Source of the DNA: Spirosoma taeanense
Lineage (GTDB): Bacteria; Bacteroidota; Bacteroidia; Cytophagales; Spirosomataceae
NCBI RefSeq assembly: GCF_013127955.1
Contig: NZ_CP053435.1
Location: forward strand, 1,240,001 to 1,304,000
Direction: 5' to 3'
DNA length: 64,000 bases
In this document: in pieces, positions 8,969 to 17,426 of the stretch
Layout of the letters: every line of letters starts with the position of its first letter
How positions within the stretch are numbered: the first letter of the stretch is position 1
Translations under genes and position numbers: made by a program
The notes under the pieces: generated by a model
Told to the model about the DNA's origin: nothing
Seen by the model: the letters and a program-made list of their open reading frames with translations, nothing else
The model's database searches: none

Positions 8969-10003
8969 TCACAAAACTACAATATCATTTGCATTTGCCA
9001 CCTCAACGTTTTGCTGATTAAGCTGTTGCGTCAGCATTTCGGACGAAATCCGGACGCGGGCAATGGCTACGGCGGCATCCTGCTCGTCCCAGATCTCGAC
9101 CATCTCACCGGCCGTAAATTCGCCCAGCACGGCCTGCACACCCACCGCCAGCAGACTCCGTCGTTGCTGCAGCGCCCGCACAGCACCCGCATCGACCCGG
9201 ATTCGCCCGACAACCAGACTCCCGCTGCCGAGCCACCGGTTCCGGGCCGATAGCGAGGTAGGCTGCGCGGTGAACTCAGTGCCAATTTCACCCCGTAATG
9301 CGCGTTCAAGACTATTTGATTCGTTCAGGCCGAAGATGATAACCCGAATACCCATGCGGGTTGCCAGCTTGGCGAAGGTTAGTTTGGAAGCCATCCCTCC
9401 GAGACCCAGTGAGGATTTATCCGTTCGGACAACCCCGAAAATTTCCTCGTTGAAGCGTGTTACCTGCCGGATAATCTGGCCATCGGCATCCAGCAACCCA
9501 CCCACCGAGGTGCATAGCATCAGCGCTTTGGCACCAAAGCCTACCGCAATGAGCGTGGCTAGTTCGTCATTGTCCGAAAACTTCAGTTCACGGTTGCTCA
9601 CTACGTCGTTTTCATTGGCAATTGGAATAATGCCATTAGCCCAGAGTTCGTCGTAGGTTTGCTTGAGTTGCAGAAACTGGTCACGGTTGGCAAAGTGGTG
9701 GCGTTCGCAGAGACTCTGCGCAATCGAAATGCCGTAAATGGAAAAAAAGCGCGAATACTGATTCAGCAACAGAAGATTGCCAACGGCCGCAGCCGCTTTA
9801 CGCTGGGTGATGTCGCCCCGGTAATCGCGGATAAGACTCTTGCCTGCGCCAACCGCGCCGGAAGAAACCAGCACAATCCGGTAATGCGGATGGAGAGCCG
9901 CCACCTGCCGGGCAATGTCGACCATGATAGGTTCGTTGGGCTCGCCGGTTGGCTTTGTAATCGAAGCAGTACCGAATTTAAGGACAAGAACGGGTTTGTT
10001 CAT
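8969..10003 (-). CDS. proB: Glutamate 5-kinase
   Basis: ProB phosphorylates glutamate at the gamma carboxyl with ATP, the committed and usually proline-inhibited step of proline synthesis. The 344-residue protein has an amino-acid kinase domain: 'VLKFGTASI' at the N-terminus with the phosphate-binding Lys, 'VLVSSGAVGAGKS', and 'GLGGMASKL' for nucleotide binding. A C-terminal ~80-residue beta-rich region ('FTAGEMVEIWD') fits the PUA domain found in most ProB proteins. A TATCTTTG box ends six bases before the start codon, so the message may have almost no leader. Confidence 0.95.
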   Translation of the reverse strand: MNKPVLVLKFGTASITKPTGEPNEPIMVDIARQVAALHPHYRIVLVSSGAVGAGKSLIRDYRGDITQRKAAAAVGNLLLLNQYSRFFSIYGISIAQSLCERHHFANRDQFLQLKQTYDELWANGIIPIANENDVVSNRELKFSDNDELATLIAVGFGAKALMLCTSVGGLLDADGQIIRQVTRFNEEIFGVVRTDKSSLGLGGMASKLTFAKLATRMGIRVIIFGLNESNSLERALRGEIGTEFTAQPTSLSARNRWLGSGSLVVGRIRVDAGAVRALQQRRSLLAVGVQAVLGEFTAGEMVEIWDEQDAAVAIARVRISSEMLTQQLNQQNVEVANANDIVVL

Positions 10004-10008
10004 GCCGG

Positions 10009-10016
10009 CAAAGATA
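10009..10016 (-). promoter_or_regulatory. Bacteroidetes -7 box for proBA
   Basis: On the minus strand this reads TATCTTTG, an exact TAnnTTTG match, ending six bases before the proB ATG. No TTG box was found at the usual distance upstream, so this is moderate evidence only. Confidence 0.4.
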
Positions 10017-10110
10017 ACGCATGCATCCGAGAGCCGCGTGTTACCTGAGTTGTTCTTACAGGGCTAGCCATTTGTCTGGTGAACTCACCCAGAATGGGTG
10101 CACCGTCAGT

Positions 10111-10740
10111 TCAGTCATTCGCGTGGTTTTTGAAGAGATGCTCCAGAACGGGTTCGGTGAAGCGGGCCTTCTTCCGTATGGCGACTTTAAGCTGGCGCAG
10201 ATATTCGGCTTTGGGAATCTCGATCGCCCCGTATCGCCGGACGTTATCATTGATAAACTGTGTATCGAGCAGGTCGAACTGCTGCTCCCGGAGCGTCATA
10301 ATCAGGTGGTGAAAGGCTACTTTCGATGCATTGCTGACGTGATAAAACATGGATTCGCCAAAAAACGCGGCCCCAATCGAAACGCCATACAATCCGCCAA
10401 CCAATTGGTTATCCAGATAGGTTTCGACGCTATGGGCCAGACCCAGGCGGTGCAGGTCGGTATAGGCGTCAATAATCTCGTCGGAAATCCAGGTGCTGTC
10501 GTCGGCCGAACGGGGAAACGAGCAGTGGCGCATGACCTGTTCAAAATCGGCATTAACGCGAATCTCAAACCGATTCTGATTCAGCACGGGCCGAAGGGAA
10601 CGAGCGGGCTTATAGGAATCAATAGGAATGACGGCGCGGGGGTCGGGTGCGTACCAGTATAAGGTCCCGTCCGCGTCGGCCATGGGAAAGATGCCATTGA
10701 TATACCCATAAATCAAATCGTCGGCGGTAAGCTTGCTCAT
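10111..10740 (-). CDS. aat: Leucyl/phenylalanyl-tRNA-protein transferase
   Basis: Aat moves Leu or Phe from aminoacyl-tRNA to proteins with N-terminal Arg or Lys, marking them for ClpS/ClpAP degradation in the N-end rule pathway. The ~209-residue length and the motifs 'YGYINGIFPM', 'YWYAPDPRAVIP', 'LVGGLYGVSIGAAFFGESMF' and 'LLDTQF' are characteristic of the family. The start at 10740 ('MSKLTADDL') is preferred over an in-frame start at 10767 because a TATATTTG box lies at 10765-10772, placing the longer start inside the promoter. It stands apart from proBA, with 107 bases between. Confidence 0.93.
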   Translation of the reverse strand: MSKLTADDLIYGYINGIFPMADADGTLYWYAPDPRAVIPIDSYKPARSLRPVLNQNRFEIRVNADFEQVMRHCSFPRSADDSTWISDEIIDAYTDLHRLGLAHSVETYLDNQLVGGLYGVSIGAAFFGESMFYHVSNASKVAFHHLIMTLREQQFDLLDTQFINDNVRRYGAIEIPKAEYLRQLKVAIRKKARFTEPVLEHLFKNHAND

Positions 10741-10764
10741 GAATCTCTGGGCTGCGTCTTCCAA

Positions 10765-10772
10765 CAAATATA
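10765..10772 (-). promoter_or_regulatory. Bacteroidetes -7 box for aat
   Basis: The minus strand reads TATATTTG, an exact TAnnTTTG match 24 bases before the aat start at 10740. No TTG was seen at the expected upstream distance. Confidence 0.45.
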
Positions 10773-10937
10773 GAAAAATAGTTGATAGTGGCTAGTTTAG
10801 GGCATAATCTGGTAACAACATGGGGTTGTTTATTGATGGACTGGCTGGATGCAGGTTTGCCCGACGCTGGAAAACCAGATTAAACCAAACCCTTTTTCGT
10901 CTGTCGAACGTTTATCAGAAAACATTCACAACCTGAC

Positions 10938-11552
10938 ATGAAAAAAGGACTCATTTTGCTGCTGGCCCTACCCTTGCTGTTCAGCCAGTGCGGAGTAAAT
11001 AAACAGCTTTCGCAGGCGAAAGCGCTCGGCGACTGCCGGTACTCGATTGCCTCGGCCGACAGCGTTTACCTGGCTGGGGTCGACATTCGGCAGTTTCGTA
11101 AACTTGAGGATATCAACCCGGCCCGGTTTCCACGACTGGCGGCTGGTCTGCTAACCCGTAACGTGCCGCTGGACGCCCGGATCAATCTTGAGATTACGAA
11201 CCCGACCAATAAGCTGGCCGGGATTAATCAGCTGGAATACCGGGTGTTGCTGGCTGGGCAGGAATTGTTCAATGGATTTCTGAACCAGCGGATAGAGGTG
11301 CAGCCCGGCGGTGGCAAAACGCAGGTGCCAGTGCGGATCAGTGCCAATGCGTATCAACTGTTTACGGACCCTAAAACCCGTGACTCCTTTACGCAACTGG
11401 TTCAGAATATGTCTGGCAATGCCGATGCAAAACCGTCGAAGCTGACCATCAAGATCAAGCCAACACTGGGGTTAGGCAGTAAACAGATTAATTACCCCGG
11501 CTATATCACCGTTGATCAGGAGGTAACTAATAAAATTCTGCTCGGTAGCTAG
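10938..11552 (+). CDS. LEA type 2-like lipoprotein
   Basis: The 204-residue protein has a lipoprotein signal peptide: 'MKKGLILLLALPLLFSQC' with the lipidated Cys at 18. The rest is beta-rich. The segment 'LDARINLEITNPTNKLAGIN' resembles the LEA14/WHy fold, in which a 'NPN' turn links strands of an immunoglobulin-like sandwich. It is likely a periplasmic or outer-membrane lipoprotein. Its role is unknown; related proteins are associated with desiccation tolerance in plants but this is not established for bacterial lipoprotein forms. The gene is alone, with a terminator directly after it. Confidence 0.65.
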   Translation: MKKGLILLLALPLLFSQCGVNKQLSQAKALGDCRYSIASADSVYLAGVDIRQFRKLEDINPARFPRLAAGLLTRNVPLDARINLEITNPTNKLAGINQLEYRVLLAGQELFNGFLNQRIEVQPGGGKTQVPVRISANAYQLFTDPKTRDSFTQLVQNMSGNADAKPSKLTIKIKPTLGLGSKQINYPGYITVDQEVTNKILLGS

Positions 11553-11584
11553 AAAGAATTGATTCGCATTCAGTAGCATTTTGT

Positions 11585-11617
11585 TTGCCCCGGCTTTAAA
11601 GACCGGGGCAATTTTTT
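11585..11617 (+). terminator. Rho-independent terminator after the LEA-like gene
   Basis: A nine-base-pair stem (11585-11593 with 11603-11611, mostly GC) with a nine-base loop is followed by a run of six T at 11612-11617. Confidence 0.85.
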
Positions 11618-11667
11618 GTCTGCCTCTTAATTTGTACGGTCTCCTAATCTGATAAAACTCGCTTTTT

Positions 11668-12708
11668 ATGCGCCGAATCCTGCTGACCCTCCTGCTGGCG
11701 GCTTCAACAATACTTGCTGAAGCTCAGACGAACGCCATAAAAATCACCCATGACGAAGCCAGAAAGCGCGTTGACGTCACGGTTGATGGCAAACCTTTTA
11801 CGGCCTATATCTACCCCGGCCCAACGGTTCTTAAGAAGCCGGTGCTCTATCCTATTCTGTCGGCGGGCGGTAACCCCATTACGCGGGGCTGGCCGCTCGA
11901 CCCCCGGCCCGGCGAGCGGGTTGACCATCCGCACCACGTGGGTATGTGGTTCAACTACGGCGATGTGAATGGACACGACTTCTGGAACAACTCCACCGAC
12001 ATCGGACCGGAACATAAAGGACCATTCGGGACAATTGTGCACACGGGAATTACGTCTACCAAAAACGGCAAAGGTCAGGGCGAACTGGTCGTTACAGCCG
12101 ACTGGCTCGATAAGGACGGCAACGTGATGCTTCAGGAAACCACCACGTTTCAGTTCCGGGCGGACGCCAACAGTCGCACTATCGACCGTATTACGTCGCT
12201 CAAAGCCGGTCCGAAGGATGTCGTGTTCAAAGACAACAAAGAAGGGATGATTGCCGTACGGATGGCGCGTCAGCTAGAGATGCCGTCGACCAAACCGGAA
12301 GTGTTTACCGACGCACAGGGCGTGGCTACCAAGGTGCCGGCCATGAATAACGCGGGCGTTACGGGCATGTACCACAGCAGCGAAGGCGTCGAGGGCGACG
12401 CTGTCTGGGGAACCCGCGGGCGCTGGGTCAACCTGACCGGAACGCTGGGCAGCGAACCGGTATCAGTTGTTCTGATTGACCATCCGCAGAACGTTGGCTA
12501 TCCAACTTACTGGCACGCCCGGGGTTATGGGCTTTTTGCGGCTAACCCGCTTGGCCCTTCTGTCTTATCAAGCGGTAAAGCGCCAGCTATGAACTATACT
12601 CTTCCGTCCGGGAAATCTGTTACGTTCCGGTATCGGTTGCTGATCGCATCCGGCAATATGCCCGAAGCGGCTATTAATCAACGTTTAAGCGATTTTTCAA
12701 ACCTGTAG
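11668..12708 (+). CDS. DUF6807 (PmoA-like) secreted protein
   Basis: The 346-residue protein has a signal peptide ending 'LAEAQ' near residue 20. The body matches the DUF6807 family, called 'PmoA' in some databases for historical reasons and not a known methane monooxygenase here. Family landmarks are 'DHPHHVGMWFNYGDVNG', with clustered histidines and aromatics, and 'GPFGTIVHTGI'. The pattern of buried beta strands suggests a galactose-mutarotase-like sandwich. In Bacteroidota and Planctomycetota such genes sit among sugar oxidoreductases and glycosidases, so carbohydrate binding or processing is a reasonable inference. No biochemical function is established. Confidence 0.75.
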   Translation: MRRILLTLLLAASTILAEAQTNAIKITHDEARKRVDVTVDGKPFTAYIYPGPTVLKKPVLYPILSAGGNPITRGWPLDPRPGERVDHPHHVGMWFNYGDVNGHDFWNNSTDIGPEHKGPFGTIVHTGITSTKNGKGQGELVVTADWLDKDGNVMLQETTTFQFRADANSRTIDRITSLKAGPKDVVFKDNKEGMIAVRMARQLEMPSTKPEVFTDAQGVATKVPAMNNAGVTGMYHSSEGVEGDAVWGTRGRWVNLTGTLGSEPVSVVLIDHPQNVGYPTYWHARGYGLFAANPLGPSVLSSGKAPAMNYTLPSGKSVTFRYRLLIASGNMPEAAINQRLSDFSNL

Positions 12709-12782
12709 CCGGTAAACAGGAAAGGGTATTGGCATATTTATTGTTTGACTTGCTCGTCAGTACGCCTTATTACTGAGAGAGT

Positions 12783-14372
12783 ATGCCTGTTATCCATACT
12801 AGTGCATTTATTTCGATTCCCCGGTTAATAATCCTGACCTGGCTGGTAGCCACCGGATCAGGATTAGCTCAGCCCCGAGCCCTGAAGTCAGTTCTAACGG
12901 CTCGGCAGGCTGCGTTTGTGCCCAAGAATCCGCCCATAGCAGCTTTTAATGGATTACAGACGATTCAGAATGAACGGGTGAAGGTAGGGGTAGATTCCCG
13001 TTACGGCGGAGCTATCACCTATCTCTCGTTCATCGATGGGCCCAATATGGTCAACAATGTTGATCTGGGTCGACAGATTCAGATTGGTTTGTACAGCGGC
13101 CCTAATCCATACACCGAAACGGGAAAGCAGCCCGATCCAGGCTGGTATGGACTGGGCTGGAACCCCATTCAGGCGGGCGATCTCTACGGCAATGCTTCCA
13201 ACGTACTGGCGTTTGAAAAGCAGGATAATCTGTTATACGTTAAAACGCAGCCGCGTCATTTTCCGCTGAACGACGTCTTGGGCGAATCTTTCATTGAGCA
13301 ATGGATCCGGCTGGAAAACAACGTCGTCAAGGTGCATGCTAAGGTGACCTTTTTCCGATCCGACAAGGTGCAATACGAAGCCCGTCAGCAGGAGATGCCC
13401 TGCGTTTATCTAAACGGGCCCTACCACAATCTATACGCTTACACGGGCGGCAGTCCATACACCTATGATGGCCTGACGCAGCTTCGGCCGCCTATCCCGT
13501 TCGGCGATATTTTCCCTACCGAACCCTGGATGGCGGCTACCGACGACAGTGGATTCGGCGTTGGTTTGTTTGCGGCTAATAATTACGACTGGAAAAAAGG
13601 TTATTTCGGCAGCGATCTGGCCGGGGATGAGTTGAGCAACGACGCGTCTTACATTGCCTCAACGAACTACGTTGTTCTCGATCATAACGTCAATCACGAA
13701 TGGGATTACGAACTGGTGGTTGGGCATCTCAATGAGATTCGGTCCTATATGTACGCAAAGCCGCGTCCGTTAGCCGGGCCAAACTACCGCTTCGACACCT
13801 CGCGCCAGGGCTGGCATTATTTTAACGCAACGGATTCGGGCTGGCCTATCCAGGGAAACCTGACTGTTGAACTGAAAAACAAACAGCGCGACATGATTCA
13901 GTCGCCTGCTTTTTTCTGGAAGGGAAGCAATAACCGGAAGCTATTTCTGCGGGCTGCTTTCAAGACCCAGCACGATAAGTTCCGGTTTTCCTGGCGTAAA
14001 TCCGAGGATATGACCATGTACCGGCACGACGACCGCTATCTGGATTTTGCCATCATCAACGACGGCCAGTTCCATACCTACGAAATTGATTTGAGCCAGA
14101 AAGCGGGCTGGATTGACAGTAATATTGGTCAGGTTGAGTTTCGTCCTTTGCCTAATGGCCCCGATATCAACGGCTGGGTTAAGATTGAATGGCTAGCCAC
14201 CAGAATGGAGGGCCCAGATACGGAAGCCATACAGCCGCCACTCGACATTCCACCGGTTTCGGCATTACCTGCGAAACCAACTGAAATGAGCTGCACGGCT
14301 TGTGTAGAGCTGAAACTACAACAGACTCGCTTTGCCCGGGGGCCGCGCAGCACGACACAGCAGGGGCGTTAG
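12783..14372 (+). CDS. Secreted beta-sandwich protein of unknown function
   Basis: The 529-residue protein carries an N-terminal signal-like segment (hydrophobic residues ~12-28, ending 'GLAQP'). I do not recognise a named family. Residues ~60-330 are rich in short beta strands, aromatics and Gly/Asn turns ('VGVDSRYGGAITYLSFIDG', 'WGNP'-like turns), reminiscent of mutarotase-like or polysaccharide-active folds. Residues ~345-500 ('FDTSRQGWHYFNATDSGW', 'FHTYEIDLSQKAGW') look like a carbohydrate-binding-module-like jelly roll. The tail (500-529) has a Cys pair, 'MSCTACVELK', which could bind metal or form a disulfide. It follows the DUF6807 gene by 74 bases and may share its role. It ends in a strong shared terminator. 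Confidence 0.6.
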   Translation: MPVIHTSAFISIPRLIILTWLVATGSGLAQPRALKSVLTARQAAFVPKNPPIAAFNGLQTIQNERVKVGVDSRYGGAITYLSFIDGPNMVNNVDLGRQIQIGLYSGPNPYTETGKQPDPGWYGLGWNPIQAGDLYGNASNVLAFEKQDNLLYVKTQPRHFPLNDVLGESFIEQWIRLENNVVKVHAKVTFFRSDKVQYEARQQEMPCVYLNGPYHNLYAYTGGSPYTYDGLTQLRPPIPFGDIFPTEPWMAATDDSGFGVGLFAANNYDWKKGYFGSDLAGDELSNDASYIASTNYVVLDHNVNHEWDYELVVGHLNEIRSYMYAKPRPLAGPNYRFDTSRQGWHYFNATDSGWPIQGNLTVELKNKQRDMIQSPAFFWKGSNNRKLFLRAAFKTQHDKFRFSWRKSEDMTMYRHDDRYLDFAIINDGQFHTYEIDLSQKAGWIDSNIGQVEFRPLPNGPDINGWVKIEWLATRMEGPDTEAIQPPLDIPPVSALPAKPTEMSCTACVELKLQQTRFARGPRSTTQQGR

Positions 14373-14376
14373 CCAA

Positions 14377-14429
14377 CTCAAAAACTAAACGAGGCCAGGG
14401 TTGTTCTCTGGCCTCGTTTAGTTTTTGAG
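14377..14429. terminator. Bidirectional terminator with 22-bp perfect arms
   Basis: Bases 14377-14398 pair exactly with 14408-14429 around a nine-base loop; A- and T-runs sit on either flank of the GC-rich core. It separates the secreted protein gene and the convergent small gene at 14433-14828. Confidence 0.9.
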
Positions 14430-14432
14430 CTA

Positions 14433-14828
14433 TTAATTCAAATGCACCAGCGCCGAGCGGTACACCCGACCTTCGAGCGAATCCATCCATGAGCGCAGTG
14501 TATCATTTTCATGGGAAGCGCGTTTCAGCTCAGTATCAATCTGACGCAGCAGGAAAAATAGCTGATGAACGTGAAGCCACTGCTGATGCAGACGATCCGG
14601 ATCTTCTGGCACCAGCGCCTGTTTCCGAGCTTCCTGCGTCAACTGGCGCAGGCTCATTTTAAGGTGGTAACGCAGCATCATCAGGCGGCTGGCCATTGGT
14701 AATTCAGCCGGATCACGTTCCATATGCGAAATTCCTTTCGCCAGGACGTTATTACGCTGTTGAAGCTGATCGGAAACAATCATCCAGGCATGTTCGGCGC
14801 GGAGCGACTCATAGGTGATGGTTCTCAT
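14433..14828 (-). CDS. Hypothetical helical protein
   Basis: This 131-residue protein is predicted to be soluble and almost all helical, rich in Leu, Gln, Arg and His ('LHQQWLHVHQLFFLLRQID'). I do not recognise a family. The frame is open back to an upstream start at 14939, but a promoter (TTG, 18 bases, TATATTTG) lies at 14856-14884, so the ATG at 14828 ('MRTITYESLRAE') is the better start. It is a single-gene unit ending at a shared terminator. Confidence 0.6.
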   Translation of the reverse strand: MRTITYESLRAEHAWMIVSDQLQQRNNVLAKGISHMERDPAELPMASRLMMLRYHLKMSLRQLTQEARKQALVPEDPDRLHQQWLHVHQLFFLLRQIDTELKRASHENDTLRSWMDSLEGRVYRSALVHLN

Positions 14829-14855
14829 GGCGTTTAGTACAATACGGTTTGCAAA

Positions 14856-14884
14856 CAAATATACAAATCTGACCGACTTTCCAA
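14856..14884 (-). promoter_or_regulatory. Bacteroidetes promoter for the gene at 14433-14828
   Basis: On the minus strand TTG (14884-14882) is followed after 18 bases by TATATTTG (14863-14856), close to the TTG-N19-TAnnTTTG consensus. The start codon lies 28 bases downstream. This settles the gene start. The rest of the intergenic stretch up to 15133 shows nothing except an AT-rich segment and a weak TACCTTGG box at 15104-15111 facing the next gene. Confidence 0.6.
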
Positions 14885-15133
14885 TAGGTCGTTTCTTGGT
14901 TTTGGCAAATTTTAATTTGTTAAACGGTAGGTTTGCCAATCATTAGACAAGAATAGTCCTATTGCGTTTAATCCGGTACCGAAAAAATATTGACAGTCAG
15001 CATCTTCGATAAGTGAAATGCGCGCACCAGCTGATTCCAGATCGCCGGGTGAGTTTTCGGCAAACCACCAACCATAAAATCACGTAAATGCAGGGGAATG
15101 TCCTACCTTGGTACAGTGAAATTCAATTCTGCT

Positions 15134-16639
15134 ATGAAGCAACTGCAACGACTTGGCCTGGTTCTGTTTATTAGCGGGTTTACCTGCTGGATAGTCATCT
15201 TGACGCTGGGCCAGTTTCGCCTAACTACCGCCATACTCGATCAGGTCGTTAAGCCTGAACACCGGGCGGTGGTGCAGACGCGAACCGCTTTCATGACCAA
15301 CCGGCTGTATACCAGCAACGTAGCCTTCATTCGTGATTTTAATGGGGCCATCAGCGGCTACAACGAGGAGATGCGGGCCAAACAGGTCTGGGATAAAGTT
15401 ATTTACGAAAATTATACGTTCGATGTGACGAAAGGGGCGTCGCTAGGGGTACTGACTAGCCCGCAGTCACGGCTCTGGTTCTGGCTCAGTATTGGGCTGG
15501 CAACCCTAGGCGGGCTGGTTTATGCGCTGTCAGGGCTTAAGCGGCTACCCGGCATTCGGAATAATTACCTGTATCGCCATCCAGCTACCGACCGGGGCTG
15601 GATCGGCATCAGCGTTGGGGTGTTTTTGATTGGCTTTTACATCGCCCTTTATTTTTACCCCGAGTACCTTACCAACTGGGTGCTGCTGGTTGATCCGGTT
15701 AGCCGCGCTCTAAACGCCGGGCCCGCCAGCCGCTGGTTTTTATATGGGTTCCTCTACACCATGGTCATTCTGGTGATGGGCGTTCGGATGCTGGTGAACT
15801 ACCGGCATAGCCCCTATCAGCAACTCCGAACGGTATCGGTCATGTTTTTTCAGATCAGCTTTGCCTTTCTGATTCCTGAAATCATGCAGCGGCTCAATCA
15901 GCCCTATCAGGACCTAAAGAATATCTGGCCGCTCGATTACACGTTCTTTTTTGATTATAAAATAAACGAAAAACTACAGGCGGGCTCGCTCGGGATTTTC
16001 CTGCTGGTTTGGGGAATTGCGCTGGCGTTAATCGCCGTACCCGTTATGACGTATTTCTTCGGTAAGCGCTGGTACTGCTCGTGGGTATGCGGCTGCGGAG
16101 GACTGGCCGAAACGCTGGGTGACCCCTACCGCCATCTGTCTGATAAACGACTGAAAGCCTGGCAGATTGAACGAGTAGTTGTTCACAGTGTGCTGGTCTT
16201 TGCGGTCGTGATGACTGCGCTGGTCTTATACACCTATTTTACCGGTCAGAGCACCGTACTGGGCTTTCTGGATAGTTACAGCGTCCGCTCAACCTATGGA
16301 TTTTATATCGGCTCCATCTTCGCGGGTGTGGTCGGAACCGGCTTTTATCCTTTAATGGGTAACCGCGTCTGGTGTCGATTCGGCTGTCCGCTGGCTGCCT
16401 ATCTGGGGCTGGTGCAGCGCTTCAAATCGCGATTCCGGATTACCACCAACGGTGGGCAATGCATTTCCTGCGGCAACTGCTCAGCTTATTGTGAAATGGG
16501 AATCGACGTACGGGCCTATGCCCAGCGCGGACAGGACATTGTGCGGTCGTCGTGCGTCGGTTGCGGTATCTGTTCGGCCGTTTGTCCGCGGGGGGTGCTG
16601 AATCTGGAAGTCGGGCCGGTAGCGTCCCGGCGAATCTGA
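15134..16639 (+). CDS. Membrane-bound polyferredoxin (NapH/CcoG-like 4Fe-4S protein)
   Basis: The ~501-residue inner-membrane protein has a first transmembrane helix, an ~85-residue extracytoplasmic loop, then about six more helices. Between helices it has 'YCSWVCGCGGL' and 'WCRFGCPL', the paired Cys motifs of the NapH/NosR/CcoG group. At the C-terminus two [4Fe-4S] ferredoxin motifs are clear: 'CISCGNCSAYC' and 'CVGCGICSAVC'. Relatives pass electrons across the membrane or help metal-cofactor assembly. I cannot assign CcoG because no cbb3 oxidase genes are nearby and the membrane topology is longer. The ATG at 15134 is chosen because the upstream one at 15098 overlaps a -7-like TACCTTGG. Confidence 0.75.
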   Translation: MKQLQRLGLVLFISGFTCWIVILTLGQFRLTTAILDQVVKPEHRAVVQTRTAFMTNRLYTSNVAFIRDFNGAISGYNEEMRAKQVWDKVIYENYTFDVTKGASLGVLTSPQSRLWFWLSIGLATLGGLVYALSGLKRLPGIRNNYLYRHPATDRGWIGISVGVFLIGFYIALYFYPEYLTNWVLLVDPVSRALNAGPASRWFLYGFLYTMVILVMGVRMLVNYRHSPYQQLRTVSVMFFQISFAFLIPEIMQRLNQPYQDLKNIWPLDYTFFFDYKINEKLQAGSLGIFLLVWGIALALIAVPVMTYFFGKRWYCSWVCGCGGLAETLGDPYRHLSDKRLKAWQIERVVVHSVLVFAVVMTALVLYTYFTGQSTVLGFLDSYSVRSTYGFYIGSIFAGVVGTGFYPLMGNRVWCRFGCPLAAYLGLVQRFKSRFRITTNGGQCISCGNCSAYCEMGIDVRAYAQRGQDIVRSSCVGCGICSAVCPRGVLNLEVGPVASRRI

Positions 16640-16711
16640 CTGATAGCAACCTGCCGGCAGTAGGCAGTTCAGGAGAAACGCTTTACCTTCGTGTTGATCG
16701 CCCGCTTCACT

Positions 16712-17404
16712 ATGGACCCGATTTATAAAGCGCTTATCGTTTGCACGAACCATACGGATTATCCTACCAAACCCCAAAAAACGGGCCTGTGGCTCAGCGA
16801 AGCAACGCATTTTTACGATGAACTGGCCGACCGTAACCTGCCCTACGACATTGCCAGTCCCAACGGCGGCCCGGTGCCTATTGACCAGAAAAGCCTGGAA
16901 CGGCGCGACACGGTCAACGAGAAGTGGTACAATAACCCCACGTTCCGGCACAAACTCGAACACTCCCTACGGCTGGACGACGTAAACCCCACCGACTACC
17001 AGATTATCTATTTTACCGGCGGGCACGGGACGATGTGGGATTTTCCGGAAAACCCGAAGCTGCAGGAAATTACCCGCCGGATTTATGAAAACGGCGGCAT
17101 GGTAGCAGCCGTCTGCCACGGCGTCAGTGGTTTGCTGAACGTAAAACTATCCGATGGCTCGCTGCTGATCGGTAACCGGCAGATAACGGGTTTTTCGAAT
17201 ATGGAAGAAAAGCTCGTCCGACTGGACGAGGAAGTGCCGTTTCTGCTGGAGGATGCGCTGCGGCAGAAAAACGCGCTGTACAGCAAGAGCCTGATTCCGT
17301 TCCTGCCGTATATTGAGGTAGACGAGCGGCTCATTACGGGTCAAAACCCTCTGTCGGCCCGCAAGGTTGGCCGAAAGGTGATGGAGGAAATGTACGAGAA
17401 ATGA
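16712..17404 (+). CDS. DJ-1/PfpI family protein (class I glutamine amidotransferase-like)
   Basis: The ~230-residue cytosolic protein has the DJ-1/PfpI alpha/beta fold. 'AAVCHGVSGL' is the nucleophile elbow with the reactive Cys followed by His, and 'FTGGHGTMWDFPEN' is the matching loop. The length and the 'TGLWLSEATHFYDEL' segment near the N-terminus fit the Hsp31-like branch, whose members act as glyoxalases, deglycases or chaperones. 'LITGQNPLSARKVG' at the C-terminus is typical. An in-frame GTG at 16691 overlaps a TACCTTCG promoter-like box (16684-16691), so the ATG at 16712 is used. It follows the polyferredoxin by 72 bases. Confidence 0.8.
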   Translation: MDPIYKALIVCTNHTDYPTKPQKTGLWLSEATHFYDELADRNLPYDIASPNGGPVPIDQKSLERRDTVNEKWYNNPTFRHKLEHSLRLDDVNPTDYQIIYFTGGHGTMWDFPENPKLQEITRRIYENGGMVAAVCHGVSGLLNVKLSDGSLLIGNRQITGFSNMEEKLVRLDEEVPFLLEDALRQKNALYSKSLIPFLPYIEVDERLITGQNPLSARKVGRKVMEEMYEK

Positions 17405-17426
17405 CCCGCTACGTGCCTATTGATTG

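Noticed and set aside
9063..9656. Plus-strand 197-residue frame inside proB
   Set aside because: It lies wholly within the proB kinase domain and has Ser/Pro/Arg-rich composition typical of a shadow frame in GC-rich DNA.
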